Of a DNA stretch of 64,000 nucleotides, positions 17,852-26,419 are shown piece after piece; positions within the stretch are counted from its first letter, which is position 1; each line of letters opens with the position of its first letter. Origin of the DNA: Bacteroidota bacterium. GTDB taxonomy: Bacteria; Bacteroidota; Bacteroidia; Bacteroidales; ML635J-15. The notes under the pieces are model-generated. The model was not told the DNA's origin, made no database searches, and saw only the letters and a program-made list of their open reading frames with translations. The position numbers and the translations under genes were made by a program. The DNA is taken from positions 62,001-126,000 of the forward strand of contig JAKQEK010000452.1 of assembly GCA_029558535.1 (NCBI GenBank), in the 5' to 3' direction.

Positions 17852-17882
17852 CAAAAATATAAATAAAATCAAATCTAGCAAA
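17852..17882 (-). promoter_or_regulatory. Bacteroidota-type promoter of the hydrogenase 2 operon
   Basis: Read on the minus strand: TTTG (17882-17879), 19 bases, then TATTTTTG (17859-17852). This is an exact match to the primary Bacteroidota promoter pattern TTTG-N19-TAnnTTTG. It is about 104 bases upstream of the start codon at 17748. Confidence 0.7.
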
Positions 17883-17964
17883 TATCGAATAATAAATTTT
17901 ACAAATAATTTATCAGCACTATAGACAAATTATAAGTGTTAAAAATTATCTATTAATTTAAAAT

Positions 17965-17995
17965 TTTGTAAATAAATAATAACTGATTACTTTTG
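17965..17995 (+). promoter_or_regulatory. Bacteroidota-type promoter of tRNA-Sec
   Basis: TTTG (17965-17968), a 19-base spacer and TACTTTTG (17988-17995) match the TTTG-N19-TAnnTTTG consensus exactly. The expected start, 6-8 bases downstream, coincides with the 5' end of tRNA-Sec. The promoter is divergent from the hydrogenase 2 promoter about 80 bases away. Confidence 0.75.
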
Positions 17996-18003
17996 TAATC
18001 TCT

Positions 18004-18095
18004 AGAGAGAACGGAACTGGTGTTCCATCCGGTCTTCAAAACCGGCAGCAGACGGATAAAACCGGCTGTGGCAGGTTCGATTCCTGCTCTCTCTG
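18004..18095 (+). tRNA. selC: tRNA-Sec (anticodon TCA)
   Basis: The sequence folds into a selenocysteine tRNA. The anticodon stem is CCGGT/ACCGG (18029-18033, 18041-18045) with loop CTTCAAA, anticodon TCA at 18036-18038. The D arm is GGAAC/GTTCC closing a four-base loop TGGT. The variable arm is long (CAGC..GCTG with inner CGG..CCG). The T arm is GCAGG-TTCGATT-CCTGC (18071-18087). The acceptor stem is seven clean pairs (18004-18010 with 18088-18094); an eighth is possible only as U18003-G18095. Bacterial tRNA-Sec usually has eight acceptor pairs and six D-stem pairs, so this one is slightly unusual. CCA is not encoded. It stands 195 bases before selA. Confidence 0.93.
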
Positions 18096-18251
18096 CTTTT
18101 ATCAATGGTACTATATAGCCTTTTCCTTCTCTTAACCTCCCTCCTTAGCCTTAGCCATTTTAAAATAATAACCACCTGGCAAACTAATTATAAAAAATTT
18201 CAGCTTAAAATTTAAATCCCTTTACAACTTTCCAGTTTTAGAAATTAATTT

Positions 18252-18259
18252 TATATTTG
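18252..18259 (+). promoter_or_regulatory. Candidate -7 element upstream of selA
   Basis: TATATTTG matches TAnnTTTG exactly, 31 bases before the selA ATG. There is no good TTTG at the -33 position, so the promoter is less certain than the tRNA-Sec one. Transcription would start around 18266. Confidence 0.45.
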
Positions 18260-18270
18260 TAAAATATTTT

Positions 18271-18294
18271 ATGAAAACTTATAATCGCATATGA
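18271..18294 (+). promoter_or_regulatory. Possible leader peptide ending in UGA at the selA start
   Basis: ATG AAA ACT TAT AAT CGC ATA TGA encodes a seven-residue peptide whose UGA stop overlaps the selA start codon (ATGA at 18291-18294). The overlap would allow translational coupling, and because the stop is UGA it could in principle respond to selenocysteyl-tRNA level. No ribosome binding site is obvious for it. It may be chance. Confidence 0.25.
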
Positions 18295-19718
18295 ATTACC
18301 CTAGCGGAGATTTTAAAAGTCTTCCGGCAGTTGATAAACTTTTGTGCAACAAAGAAGTCACAAAGTTAATCCTTTCATTTGGTAAGGATACAACTATTTA
18401 TGCAATCAGGGAATCAATCAGTTTTTTCAGAGAAAAATTAAAAAAAGGAGGCTCAGCCCCTACGGAAGATGAAATTCTAATTAAGATCAATGAGTTTATT
18501 TCAACTCTGACATGCCCCAATTTTAAAAAAGTTATAAATGCCACAGGCATAATTATAAACACAAATTTAGGCAGATCTCCATTCAGTAAAGAAATGTTGC
18601 TTGAAAGCTTTCAGAAATTGGAAGGGTATAATAATCTGGAATTTAATCTGAAAACAGGCGAAAGGGGTAGCCGAAATTCACATCCTGAAAAAATCTTAAA
18701 ATTCCTGACCGGTGCCGAAGACATTTTGGTTGTTAATAATGCTGCTGCTGCAGTTATGCTGTGTCTAAATACTTTTGCAAAAAGAAAAGAAGTATTAGTA
18801 TCGAGAGGCGAACTTGTCGAAATTGGCGGTTCGTTCAGAATTCCTGAGGTTATGGCAGCATCCGGTTGTAAAATGATAGAAGTCGGAACTACGAATAAAA
18901 CCAAAGTTTCCGACTACAGAAATGCTATTACAGATAAAACAAGATTATTATTTAAAGCACACAAGTCTAATTTCGTAATTAAAGGATTTACTGAAGAAGT
19001 AAGCATTCAGGAACTTGCCGTAATTGGTAAAGAATTCGATCTCCCTGTAATTTATGATCAGGGCTGTGGTTTACTAAAACGCATATCTCACCCGGCTTTC
19101 AAAGATGAAGCAAATGTCAAAGACGCATTGTTAAATGGAGCCGACATCGTTTGCTTTAGCGGCGATAAATTATTGGGAGGTCCGCAAGCCGGTATTATTG
19201 CGGGGAAAAAGATTTATATCGAAAAGCTAAAAAAGAATCAACTACTTAGAGCATTAAGAGTTTGTAAAACGACTCTTGCATTGATAGAAACCACTTGTTC
19301 GTATTATCTTAATGAAAAGGATTTGTTTAGTAAAAATTTGCTTTTCAAACTGATTTCTAAAAAACCGGACGAAATAAAACTTTCTGCGATAAAAATGGTA
19401 GAAATGCTTAAAAGGCATAAAATTATTGCAGAAGCAGTCCAAAATACAGTCCAAATTGGCGGAGGATCATTAACCGACAAGGAAATTCAAAGCTATGCCG
19501 TAAAACTCATACCTCCTGAAGTATCTAAAAAGACCAAAACAAAATTTGTCGAAGAATTGCATCACAAATTGATGAATCGTCATATTCCTATAATAGGAAT
19601 ATTAAAAAAGGGTGATTTGCTTTTCGATTTACTTACTGTTAATGATAATGACATTGAAGAGGTTGTTAATGCAGTTAGTGACACCTACAAGATTCTGAAT
19701 AACTACGAAGTTGAATGA
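18291..19718 (+). CDS. selA: SelA, L-seryl-tRNA(Sec) selenium transferase
   Basis: SelA is a PLP enzyme that converts seryl-tRNA(Sec) to selenocysteyl-tRNA(Sec) with selenophosphate. The protein is 475 residues, the usual length. Family features seen are the glycine/asparagine-rich substrate region (NATGIIINTNLGR), a PLP-binding core (VNNAAAAVMLCLN, EIGGSFRIPEVM) and the Lys Schiff-base motif FSGDKLLGGPQAG near residue 300. The ATG at 18291 is the first in frame and gives a normal N-terminus (MNYPSGDFKSLPAVDKLL). Its stop overlaps the selB ATG by 4 bases. The gene is 195 bases downstream of tRNA-Sec, so tRNA and enzymes are in one locus. Confidence 0.97.
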   Translation: MNYPSGDFKSLPAVDKLLCNKEVTKLILSFGKDTTIYAIRESISFFREKLKKGGSAPTEDEILIKINEFISTLTCPNFKKVINATGIIINTNLGRSPFSKEMLLESFQKLEGYNNLEFNLKTGERGSRNSHPEKILKFLTGAEDILVVNNAAAAVMLCLNTFAKRKEVLVSRGELVEIGGSFRIPEVMAASGCKMIEVGTTNKTKVSDYRNAITDKTRLLFKAHKSNFVIKGFTEEVSIQELAVIGKEFDLPVIYDQGCGLLKRISHPAFKDEANVKDALLNGADIVCFSGDKLLGGPQAGIIAGKKIYIEKLKKNQLLRALRVCKTTLALIETTCSYYLNEKDLFSKNLLFKLISKKPDEIKLSAIKMVEMLKRHKIIAEAVQNTVQIGGGSLTDKEIQSYAVKLIPPEVSKKTKTKFVEELHHKLMNRHIPIIGILKKGDLLFDLLTVNDNDIEEVVNAVSDTYKILNNYEVE

Positions 19719-21697
19719 AACATTTGATAATTGGCACAGCCGGGCATATTGATCATGGTAAAACGTCATTGATAAAATTATTGACAGGCGTTGATTGTGA
19801 CACTCACAAGGAAGAAAAGACAAGAGGAATCACTATTAATCTGGGATTTTCGCATCTTGAATTGCCTTCAGGGGAAAATGTAGGAATAATTGATGTGCCG
19901 GGACATAAAGATTTTATAAATAATATGATTGGTGGTGCATGTGGAATAGATATGGTATTGTTGGTCATAGCAGCAGATAGCGGAATCATGCCTCAAACCG
20001 TTGAACATATAAATATTATTAAATCACTGGGAATTAAGCATGGTGTTGTTGCATTAACCAAAATTGATCTGGTTGATGAGGAATTGATTGAAATTGCAAG
20101 TGATGAAATTTCCGAATATCTAAATAAAACTGAACTAAAAGACATCCCAATAGTTGGTATTTCGACTATTACCGGCATGGGTAAAGACAAATTATTAACC
20201 GCTATTGATAACACAATAAGAAGAATCGAAGAGAAAGATAAGGGAAATCTTTTTCGTATGTATATTGACAGAATTTTTACTATTAAAGGACATGGAAGCG
20301 TAGTTACAGGCTCTGTTACAAGTGGTTCTGTAAGCACCGGAGATGAAGTATTTCTTTTACCCGGCATAAAACAAAAATTAAAAATCCGATCAATCGAAAG
20401 ACACGGAATTGCTGTAAATGAAGTAGAAAGAGGTGATAGGGCAGCTATAAATCTTACAGGATTAAAAAATGAAGATTTCGAAAGAGGAATGCTACTTAGC
20501 AATAAAGAATTAGACTCAATAATGATAGTGGATGCTTATGTTAATTTATTTGAATCAGTTCCGTCACTTAATTTGTGGTCTAATGTAATAATCTTATCTG
20601 GCACTTATGAAACAACTGCCAGAATGCATTTGCTTAACAAAGATAATCTCGCAGAAGGTGAAGATGCAATTGTCCAACTTCATCTTAATAAACCGGGCAT
20701 TTTTATAAACAGAGATAAAATTATTATCAGAAATTCTTCTGACGACATAACACTTGGAGGCGGTTATATAATTGACTCATCTCCTTTGCACCACCGAAAA
20801 CGCACACCACAATTAGTTCAATCTCTGACAGAACTTTGTGTTAATATTCTTACAGATGACAGCTTGACTGAAAATATAAAATTGGTTTTAAACAAAGAAT
20901 TCAGACCTTTTAGTATTGAAGAAATTTGTGAATTATTACACGTAAATAAAGATGAAATTATTATTTCAATCAATAAAAATCACAATCAATTTTTAGATTA
21001 TAAAACAGAGGAGTCGTTTATTTTGATTTCAAATAATTTTGAAGAGAATTATAAAACTAAAATTATTAAAAACATTAAAGATCAACACAGCAATAACAAT
21101 ATTTTTGCTGAAGGGCTCGAAACAGGTGAAATAGCCGGAAAACTTGGATTATCAAAGTCCAAAACCGGAAAATTATATCTGGAATTATTATTGGAGAAAT
21201 TGAAAAGTGAAAACACATTAGATAACTATAAAAAAACATGGATAATTAAAGGTCATAAACCTGTTATTGACAAAAAAACAGAAAGCGAAATACAATGGCT
21301 GCAAGAACAAATTGCAGGTTGCAAAGACGAAAAACCCGTGTTATCAGAAATTGAAGAAGCAGCTGTTCAAAATGGAATAAATAAAGCAAAAATAAAAACC
21401 TATCTTTCTTATCTTGCAAACTCAGGAAAAGTCAAAATTTATAACAGCGATTTTATTTATTCTGAAATATTCATCAAAAATCGGGACAATCTACTTAAAT
21501 CATTATCAACAAAACCAAAGGGAATAAACATTCCGGAATTTAAAGAAATTATTCCGGGGACAAAGAAATTCCGTGCCTTGATAGGTGAAATAATGGAATT
21601 TGAAAAGCTAATTCAGTACACTAAAGATTCGAACAACGAAACAACAATTATAATTACTCAAAAAGGAAAGGAATTTATAAATGCAGGTTTATCTTGA
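19715..21697 (+). CDS. selB: SelB, selenocysteine-specific elongation factor
   Basis: SelB delivers selenocysteyl-tRNA(Sec) to the ribosome at UGA codons marked by a SECIS hairpin. The 660-residue protein starts with an EF-Tu-like GTPase (GTAGHIDHGKTSLIK, DVPGHKDFINNMI, TKIDLVD), then two beta-barrel domains and a C-terminal half (residues about 390-660) with the winged-helix repeats that bind the SECIS RNA. Its start overlaps selA by 4 bases and its end overlaps the aminotransferase gene by 17 bases, so translation is tightly coupled. The expected target in this window is fdhA at 27679-30387. Confidence 0.97.
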   Translation: MKHLIIGTAGHIDHGKTSLIKLLTGVDCDTHKEEKTRGITINLGFSHLELPSGENVGIIDVPGHKDFINNMIGGACGIDMVLLVIAADSGIMPQTVEHINIIKSLGIKHGVVALTKIDLVDEELIEIASDEISEYLNKTELKDIPIVGISTITGMGKDKLLTAIDNTIRRIEEKDKGNLFRMYIDRIFTIKGHGSVVTGSVTSGSVSTGDEVFLLPGIKQKLKIRSIERHGIAVNEVERGDRAAINLTGLKNEDFERGMLLSNKELDSIMIVDAYVNLFESVPSLNLWSNVIILSGTYETTARMHLLNKDNLAEGEDAIVQLHLNKPGIFINRDKIIIRNSSDDITLGGGYIIDSSPLHHRKRTPQLVQSLTELCVNILTDDSLTENIKLVLNKEFRPFSIEEICELLHVNKDEIIISINKNHNQFLDYKTEESFILISNNFEENYKTKIIKNIKDQHSNNNIFAEGLETGEIAGKLGLSKSKTGKLYLELLLEKLKSENTLDNYKKTWIIKGHKPVIDKKTESEIQWLQEQIAGCKDEKPVLSEIEEAAVQNGINKAKIKTYLSYLANSGKVKIYNSDFIYSEIFIKNRDNLLKSLSTKPKGINIPEFKEIIPGTKKFRALIGEIMEFEKLIQYTKDSNNETTIIITQKGKEFINAGLS

Positions 21698-22829
21698 TAA
21701 CACAGCCACAAGTTGGCCCAAGCCAAACACGGTAGTTGAATCAATCGCAGATTATCTTAAAAATTATGGAGGTAGTCCGGGGCGTTCAGGACATGCGTTT
21801 GCTTTAAAAGCTGCCCGTATAGTTTTTGAAACACGAGAATTATTAGCGGAGTTTTTTAATGCAGATTCCTCCGATAGAGTAATATTTACTTCCAATGCTA
21901 CAAATGCTAGTAATATTGCATTTAAAGGCATTCTTAAAAAAGGCGACCATGTTATTACCAGCCATATGGAACATAACTCAACAATCCGTCCATTGAGGAA
22001 TCTTGAGAAAGAAGGAATAATTGAGTTAACAATTATTGATTGTGATAATAATGGAAACATTGATTTTGATTTACTAAAAAGCAGTTTCAGACAAAATACA
22101 AAATTAGTCTCTACAATTCATGGCTCAAATATCATTGGAATAACTTTACCTATTGATAAAATTGGAGCATTGTGTAAATCCAAAAATGTTTTGTATCATG
22201 TTGATGCAGCTCAAACAGCAGGGTTTTTACCTATTGATGTTCAAAAAAACAGTATTGATATTTTAACTTTTACAGGACATAAAAAACTATTAGGGCCATC
22301 AGGTACAGGTGGATTAATTTTAAGAAATAATGTTGAAATTGATACCCTTATTCACGGTGGCTCGGGGAGTAAGTCAGAATCCGAAACACATCCCGATTTT
22401 TATCCCGACAAATTAGAAGCCGGCACTCCTAACACAGTTGGAATCACAGGGCTTAAAGCAGGTATTGAATTTATTTTAAAGCAAGGACAAAAAAATATAA
22501 TAAATCACAGCAGACAGATAACAGACTATTTTCTGGATTCATTGATTGACATTGACGAAATAAAAATTCACGGTCCAGGAAAAGAAAAAAACATTTTACC
22601 GGTAATATCTGTTACAAGTAATTTTTTCCCACCTGACAAAATTGCAAGTATTCTGGACAAGGAATATGGAATAATGACCAGAGCAGGTTTAATGTGTAGC
22701 CCGTTAGGACACAAAGCATTAGGAACATTTCCTCAAGGGACATTAAGATTTAGTCCGGGATTTTTCACATCAAAAAAAGATATTGATTATACTATAAATT
22801 CATTAAAACAAATTTTTAAAAACAAATAA
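21681..22829 (+). CDS. Class V aminotransferase, cysteine desulfurase / selenocysteine lyase type
   Basis: This is a 382-residue PLP enzyme of the NifS/SufS fold. The PLP Lys is in TGHKKLLGPSGTGG, HVDAAQTAG supplies the cofactor Asp and SHMEHNS the stacking His region. A candidate catalytic Cys is in RAGLMCSPLGH near residue 332. It resembles the cysteine desulfurase-like subfamily found beside selD and yedF in selenium-using bacteria, so its likely role is to mobilise selenium from selenocysteine or handle a persulfide/perselenide for SelD. That substrate is inferred from context. It starts inside the selB 3' end (17-base overlap) and is followed at 1 base by yedF. Confidence 0.9.
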   Translation: MQVYLDNTATSWPKPNTVVESIADYLKNYGGSPGRSGHAFALKAARIVFETRELLAEFFNADSSDRVIFTSNATNASNIAFKGILKKGDHVITSHMEHNSTIRPLRNLEKEGIIELTIIDCDNNGNIDFDLLKSSFRQNTKLVSTIHGSNIIGITLPIDKIGALCKSKNVLYHVDAAQTAGFLPIDVQKNSIDILTFTGHKKLLGPSGTGGLILRNNVEIDTLIHGGSGSKSESETHPDFYPDKLEAGTPNTVGITGLKAGIEFILKQGQKNIINHSRQITDYFLDSLIDIDEIKIHGPGKEKNILPVISVTSNFFPPDKIASILDKEYGIMTRAGLMCSPLGHKALGTFPQGTLRFSPGFFTSKKDIDYTINSLKQIFKNK

Positions 22830-22830
22830 C

Positions 22831-23439
22831 ATGAAAACGGTTGATGCAAAAGGGAAATTATGCCCAGTACCACTAATAATGACAAAAAAGGCCTTAGCCG
22901 AATTGGGGCAAGACGAAACTTTAGAAATTCTTATTGATAACGAAACATCAATGACTAATGTTTGTCATTTTTTAAAAGAGTATAAAATGCAGGTTGTAAC
23001 CGAGAAACAAGGAAATATTTTCAGATTACTTGTAAAAAAAAGCGGTAACATACCCGAAAATGCTCCTGTAGAAGACTTTTGCAGAATTAATACTCCCAAT
23101 TTGTCGGACTACGTAATTACTGTAAAAAGAAACCGAATGGGAGACGGAGCTGAAGAACTAGGTCAGATCCTAATAAAAGCATGTATAAATACAATACCTG
23201 ATCTTGATTTAAAGCCAAAAAAGGTAATTTTTCTTAACTCAGGGATATTTATGTGTTTAAAAGATTCACCAGTTTTGGAGTCATTAAAAAAGTTGGAAAA
23301 CCTGGGCATTGAAATTTTAGTTTGCGGAACTTGTTTGGATTATTACAATAAAAAAGATCAGTTAGCTGCAGGAAGAATTTCAAACATGTACGATATTTTG
23401 AATAGCATGGCAGAAGCCTCCAAGGTAGTTTTTGCATAA
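22831..23439 (+). CDS. yedF: YedF, selenium-metabolism TusA/DsrE-like protein
   Basis: A 202-residue two-domain protein. Residues 1-70 are a TusA/SirA domain with the catalytic CPxP motif (DAKGKLCPVPLIMTKKAL). The C-terminal part (about 90-200) is a DsrE-like domain with KVIFLNSG and ILVCGTCLDYY, holding two cysteines that may take part in sulfur or selenium relay. This architecture is the YedF family, which co-occurs with selD. Its position between the desulfurase-like enzyme and selD fits a carrier that hands selenium (or persulfide) toward selenophosphate synthesis. The exact chemistry of the family is not settled. Confidence 0.9.
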   Translation: MKTVDAKGKLCPVPLIMTKKALAELGQDETLEILIDNETSMTNVCHFLKEYKMQVVTEKQGNIFRLLVKKSGNIPENAPVEDFCRINTPNLSDYVITVKRNRMGDGAEELGQILIKACINTIPDLDLKPKKVIFLNSGIFMCLKDSPVLESLKKLENLGIEILVCGTCLDYYNKKDQLAAGRISNMYDILNSMAEASKVVFA

Positions 23440-23465
23440 TCAATTCTAAATTTAATTTCAGAAAA

Positions 23466-23693
23466 ATGCGAAATAAAGTTCTAACGTTCCAGTCAACACA
23501 CCATGTTTTGAAAGCAGAAAAAATTCTGATAGAAGCAGGTTTTAAATTTGATATTATCCCAACACCAAAAAATATATCAAGCGATTGCGGAATGTCAATA
23601 AGGCTAGATTCAGAATCTTCAGACATGAGTTTTTTATCTGATGTACTTACTTATAATAATATCATTTTTCAAATATACGATTACAAAATATGA
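23466..23693 (+). CDS. DUF3343 protein, putative Se/S carrier-like
   Basis: A 75-residue protein (start ATG at 23466) with the DUF3343 pattern: an N-terminal QSTHHVLKAEKILIEAG strand-helix, then IIPTPKNISSDCGMSIRL with one conserved Cys. DUF3343 proteins occur with selD/yedF clusters and are thought to carry or deliver selenium or sulfur, by association only. Its stop overlaps the selD ATG by 4 bases, so it is part of the selA-selD transcript. Confidence 0.85.
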   Translation: MRNKVLTFQSTHHVLKAEKILIEAGFKFDIIPTPKNISSDCGMSIRLDSESSDMSFLSDVLTYNNIIFQIYDYKI

Positions 23694-24733
23694 AAGATTT
23701 TGACCTTTTAAGCACAGTAGAATACGGAGGTTGTTCGGCAAAACTTCCTGCAGCAAAACTTAGTGAAGCATTAAGTGGATTGACTTCTACCCCACATCCT
23801 GATTTACTAGTAAATACAGATACTCACGATGATGCCGGGGTTTTTAAAATTAGTGATGAACTTGCTCTTATCCAAACGACAGATTTCTTCCCTCCTATTT
23901 GTTCCGACCCTTATGAATTCGGACAAATTGCAGCTGCTAACGCTTTAAGTGATGTTTATGCTATGGGTGGACGCGTTTTAAGTGCTTTAAATATCATTAC
24001 TTTTCCTGCTAATGTCTCTCTCGATATTTTAAAAGAGATTCTTAGAGGCGGAATAGATAAGCTAATAGAAGCTGGGGGTGTAATGATGGGTGGGCACACT
24101 ATTGTTGATGAAGTGCCAAAATATGGTATGGCTGTTACAGGAACTGTTAATCCAAGCAAAATAATCAAAAATTCTGAAGCAAAACCGGGAGATGTCCTCA
24201 TTCTGACTAAGCCAATTGGAGCAGGTATTATTATGGCAGGAAAAAGAATCAATGAAATTGATGATGAAAAGTACAATACTGTTCTTAGAAGCATGAAACA
24301 ACTCAATAAAGGCGGAGCAGAAATAATGCAAAAATACGACGTTAAATGTGCTACTGACATAACCGGATTCGGCTTGGCAGGTCATGCCCTAAAAATAGCT
24401 TTAGCAAGTAATGTAAGTTTAAAAATATATCCCGAAAAAGTTCCATTGTTTGATGGAACACTTGAATTAGCTCAATTAGGTTGTTTACCGGGAGCTTGTT
24501 TTAGGAATATGGAATATATTACTAACTATTCTGAATTTGATCCCAAAATCTCTGTAGATTATAAAATGATTATCTGTGATGCGCAAACTTCAGGAGGTTT
24601 GTTAATGTGTTGCGACCAAAATAAAACAGAAAATATATTAAAAGATTTATGGCATTTTGGATTTAAGCATTCTAAAATTATAGGATGTGTTCAAGAGAAT
24701 ACAAATAAAAAATTACAATTTATAAGTGAGTAA
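23690..24733 (+). CDS. selD: SelD, selenide-water dikinase
   Basis: SelD makes selenophosphate from selenide and ATP, the donor for SelA. The 347-residue protein shows the C-x2-K active-site pair in YGGCSAKLP (Cys14 or so, Lys three residues on), the Asp-rich ATP/metal motif VNTDTHDDAGVF, and the AIRS-type core (QIAAANALSDVYAMGG, DITGFGLAGHA, DAQTSGGL). The active-site residue is Cys, encoded by TGT, not Sec. The gene overlaps the DUF3343 gene by 4 bases and ends the compact selA-B-lyase-yedF-DUF3343-selD operon. Confidence 0.97.
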   Translation: MKDFDLLSTVEYGGCSAKLPAAKLSEALSGLTSTPHPDLLVNTDTHDDAGVFKISDELALIQTTDFFPPICSDPYEFGQIAAANALSDVYAMGGRVLSALNIITFPANVSLDILKEILRGGIDKLIEAGGVMMGGHTIVDEVPKYGMAVTGTVNPSKIIKNSEAKPGDVLILTKPIGAGIIMAGKRINEIDDEKYNTVLRSMKQLNKGGAEIMQKYDVKCATDITGFGLAGHALKIALASNVSLKIYPEKVPLFDGTLELAQLGCLPGACFRNMEYITNYSEFDPKISVDYKMIICDAQTSGGLLMCCDQNKTENILKDLWHFGFKHSKIIGCVQENTNKKLQFISE

Positions 24734-25083
24734 ATTTTTATTAAAAAGACATTGATATTATATAAAAAATAGAATCATTACGTATGTTTATTAATTCTAA
24801 AAATTGATACAGTTCTTGGGGGTGTGAAATCATCTCAGGCAACTATGGGTTATGTTTTGTGAAAGGGACATACTACAATGCATTGGTACAAAATCCATTG
24901 TTAAGGTAATTTTCAATTGCCATCAAAGGTCTATATACTTATTTTTTATTGAGCTTTTCGAATTTGACAATTATGTTTTTTGCATATTAATTCGACATTT
25001 AAAAGCTTTAGTCATTCAAAAATATAGTTTAATACAATTATATAGTTACAATCAATTATTTATTAATTTAAAAATCTATTATT
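24734..25083. other. Intergenic region between selD and the double-cubane protein gene
   Basis: These 350 bases have no clear gene. An open stretch at 24852-25091 would give a Phe/Ile-rich peptide with no recognisable family and overlapping the next start codon; I do not accept it as a gene. The GC-richer segment around 24810-24930 (a GGGGGTGTGAAATCATCTC patch) differs from the surrounding AT-rich DNA and could be a decayed gene or an untranslated element. No convincing terminator or promoter was seen. Confidence 0.5.
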
Positions 25084-26361
25084 ATGACTGATTACAGAGA
25101 AATGTGGTCCGGTTTAGGACTTGATTTACAAACTCATGATGCCGTACTTGAGATTGTAGGAAAAATGTATGGAGAAGTTTATATGTCTCAAAAAAACAGA
25201 CCAAAGGGAATGGAGTATTTTGATTTTGTGATGAGTGAAATTCATGGTCTTAGAATCAAAGAACTTATGGATGCCAAGGCAGAAGGAAGAAAAATAATTG
25301 GAACATTTTGTGTTTTTGTCCCTGAAGAGCTTATTTTAGCTGTTAACGGAATTAGTGTTGGGCTTTGCGCCGGAGCTGAATTAGCTTTTGATGCAGCTGA
25401 ACAATTTATACCACGAAACACGTGTGCTTTAATAAAATCGGCTTTTGGTTTTAAACTAGCAAAAGTCTGTCCTTATATTGAATCTGCAGACCTTATTGTA
25501 GGTGAAAACACATGTGATGGAAAGAAAAAAGCTTATGAATCATATAAAGACCTCGTTGGGAATTTGTATGTCATGGATTTACCACAAGTAAAATCATCAG
25601 AAGGGAAAGTGCTTTTAAAAGCAGAGTATCAAAAATTTGCTAAAAAACTTGAAGAGTTATCAGGGAATAAAATTACAAAAGAATCATTGCAAAAAGGTAT
25701 TGAAATCGTTAATAGCAAAAGGAAAGCAATCAAACGTCTTTCTGATTTACGAACAGCAAATCCAACTCCAATTTCCGGGCTAGACGCTTTATTAATTAAT
25801 CAAGTTTACTTTTATGACGACCCTATACGATTTACAAACTCTGTTAATGCATTATGTGATGAACTTGAATTGAGAATTAAAACAGGTGTCGGAGTATTTT
25901 CTAATAAAACTCCACGAATTTTAGTTTCTGGCTGTCCAATGGCTGTACCCAATTGGAAAATACCTCAAATAATTGAAACTTCAAATGCAACTATTGTTGG
26001 TGAAGAGATGTGTACCGGAGAAAGAGGTACAAGAAATTTTGTCGCCAACGAAAACCTATCTACTGAAGAAATGATAAATGCTATTGTAGATAGATATTTT
26101 AACATTGATTGTGCTATTTTCACACCGAATAATGAAAGATATGAAAATATTAAACAAATGGCTAAACAATACAAAGCAGATGGAGTTATTTACTATTCAT
26201 TACAGTTTTGTCAACCATACCAAAATGAATCTATTTCGATCGAGAAAATGTTAGAAAAAGAAGGAATCCCGGTTTTAAACATTGACACGGATTATAGTTC
26301 TGAAGATATTGGACAACTTAAAACAAGAATAGAAGCTTTTATTGAAAGGATAAAATCTTAA
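25084..26361 (+). CDS. Double-cubane-cluster-type anaerobic reductase (HgdB/DCCP-like)
   Basis: A 425-residue member of the 2-hydroxyacyl-CoA dehydratase/benzoyl-CoA reductase/double-cubane cluster superfamily. Signature segments are TFCVFVPEELILAVNG (about 78-93), GENTCDGKKKAYE (about 140), SGCPM (about 282), EEMCTGERGTRN (about 305) and LQFCQPY (about 380). Their cysteines are the candidate ligands of the iron-sulfur cluster(s). The single-subunit form with NTCDGKKK resembles double-cubane proteins rather than two-subunit dehydratases. It is paired with its ATP-dependent activase just downstream. Such pairs reduce difficult substrates using ATP-driven electrons; the substrate here is unknown. 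Placement between selD and selenium-dependent fdhA suggests, but does not prove, a selenium or formate-related role. Confidence 0.88.
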   Translation: MTDYREMWSGLGLDLQTHDAVLEIVGKMYGEVYMSQKNRPKGMEYFDFVMSEIHGLRIKELMDAKAEGRKIIGTFCVFVPEELILAVNGISVGLCAGAELAFDAAEQFIPRNTCALIKSAFGFKLAKVCPYIESADLIVGENTCDGKKKAYESYKDLVGNLYVMDLPQVKSSEGKVLLKAEYQKFAKKLEELSGNKITKESLQKGIEIVNSKRKAIKRLSDLRTANPTPISGLDALLINQVYFYDDPIRFTNSVNALCDELELRIKTGVGVFSNKTPRILVSGCPMAVPNWKIPQIIETSNATIVGEEMCTGERGTRNFVANENLSTEEMINAIVDRYFNIDCAIFTPNNERYENIKQMAKQYKADGVIYYSLQFCQPYQNESISIEKMLEKEGIPVLNIDTDYSSEDIGQLKTRIEAFIERIKS

Positions 26362-26374
26362 TAAATAATAATTA

Positions 26375-26402
26375 AAGTCGATGGGCTCAGTCCCATCGAC
26401 TT
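26375..26402 (+). promoter_or_regulatory. Strong hairpin between the reductase and activase genes
   Basis: An 11-bp perfect inverted repeat (AAGTCGATGGG at 26375-26385 and CCCATCGACTT at 26392-26402) with a six-base loop lies 13 bases past the reductase stop and 17 bases before the activase ATG. The downstream sequence is ATTTAATAAC, a poor U run, so it more likely acts as a partial terminator or an RNA-stability element that sets the ratio of the two proteins. Confidence 0.65.
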
Positions 26403-26419
26403 ATTTAATAACAAATTAT

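Noticed and set aside
24852-25091. A 79-codon open frame between selD and the reductase gene
   Set aside because: Composition is that of AT-rich non-coding DNA (Phe, Ile, Tyr, Leu), it overlaps the reductase start, and matches no family I know.
26381-26419. Upstream ATG for the activase gene
   Set aside because: It lies in the 11-bp hairpin, and the added residues are not part of the family N-terminus; MISAGIDIGS at 26420 fits.
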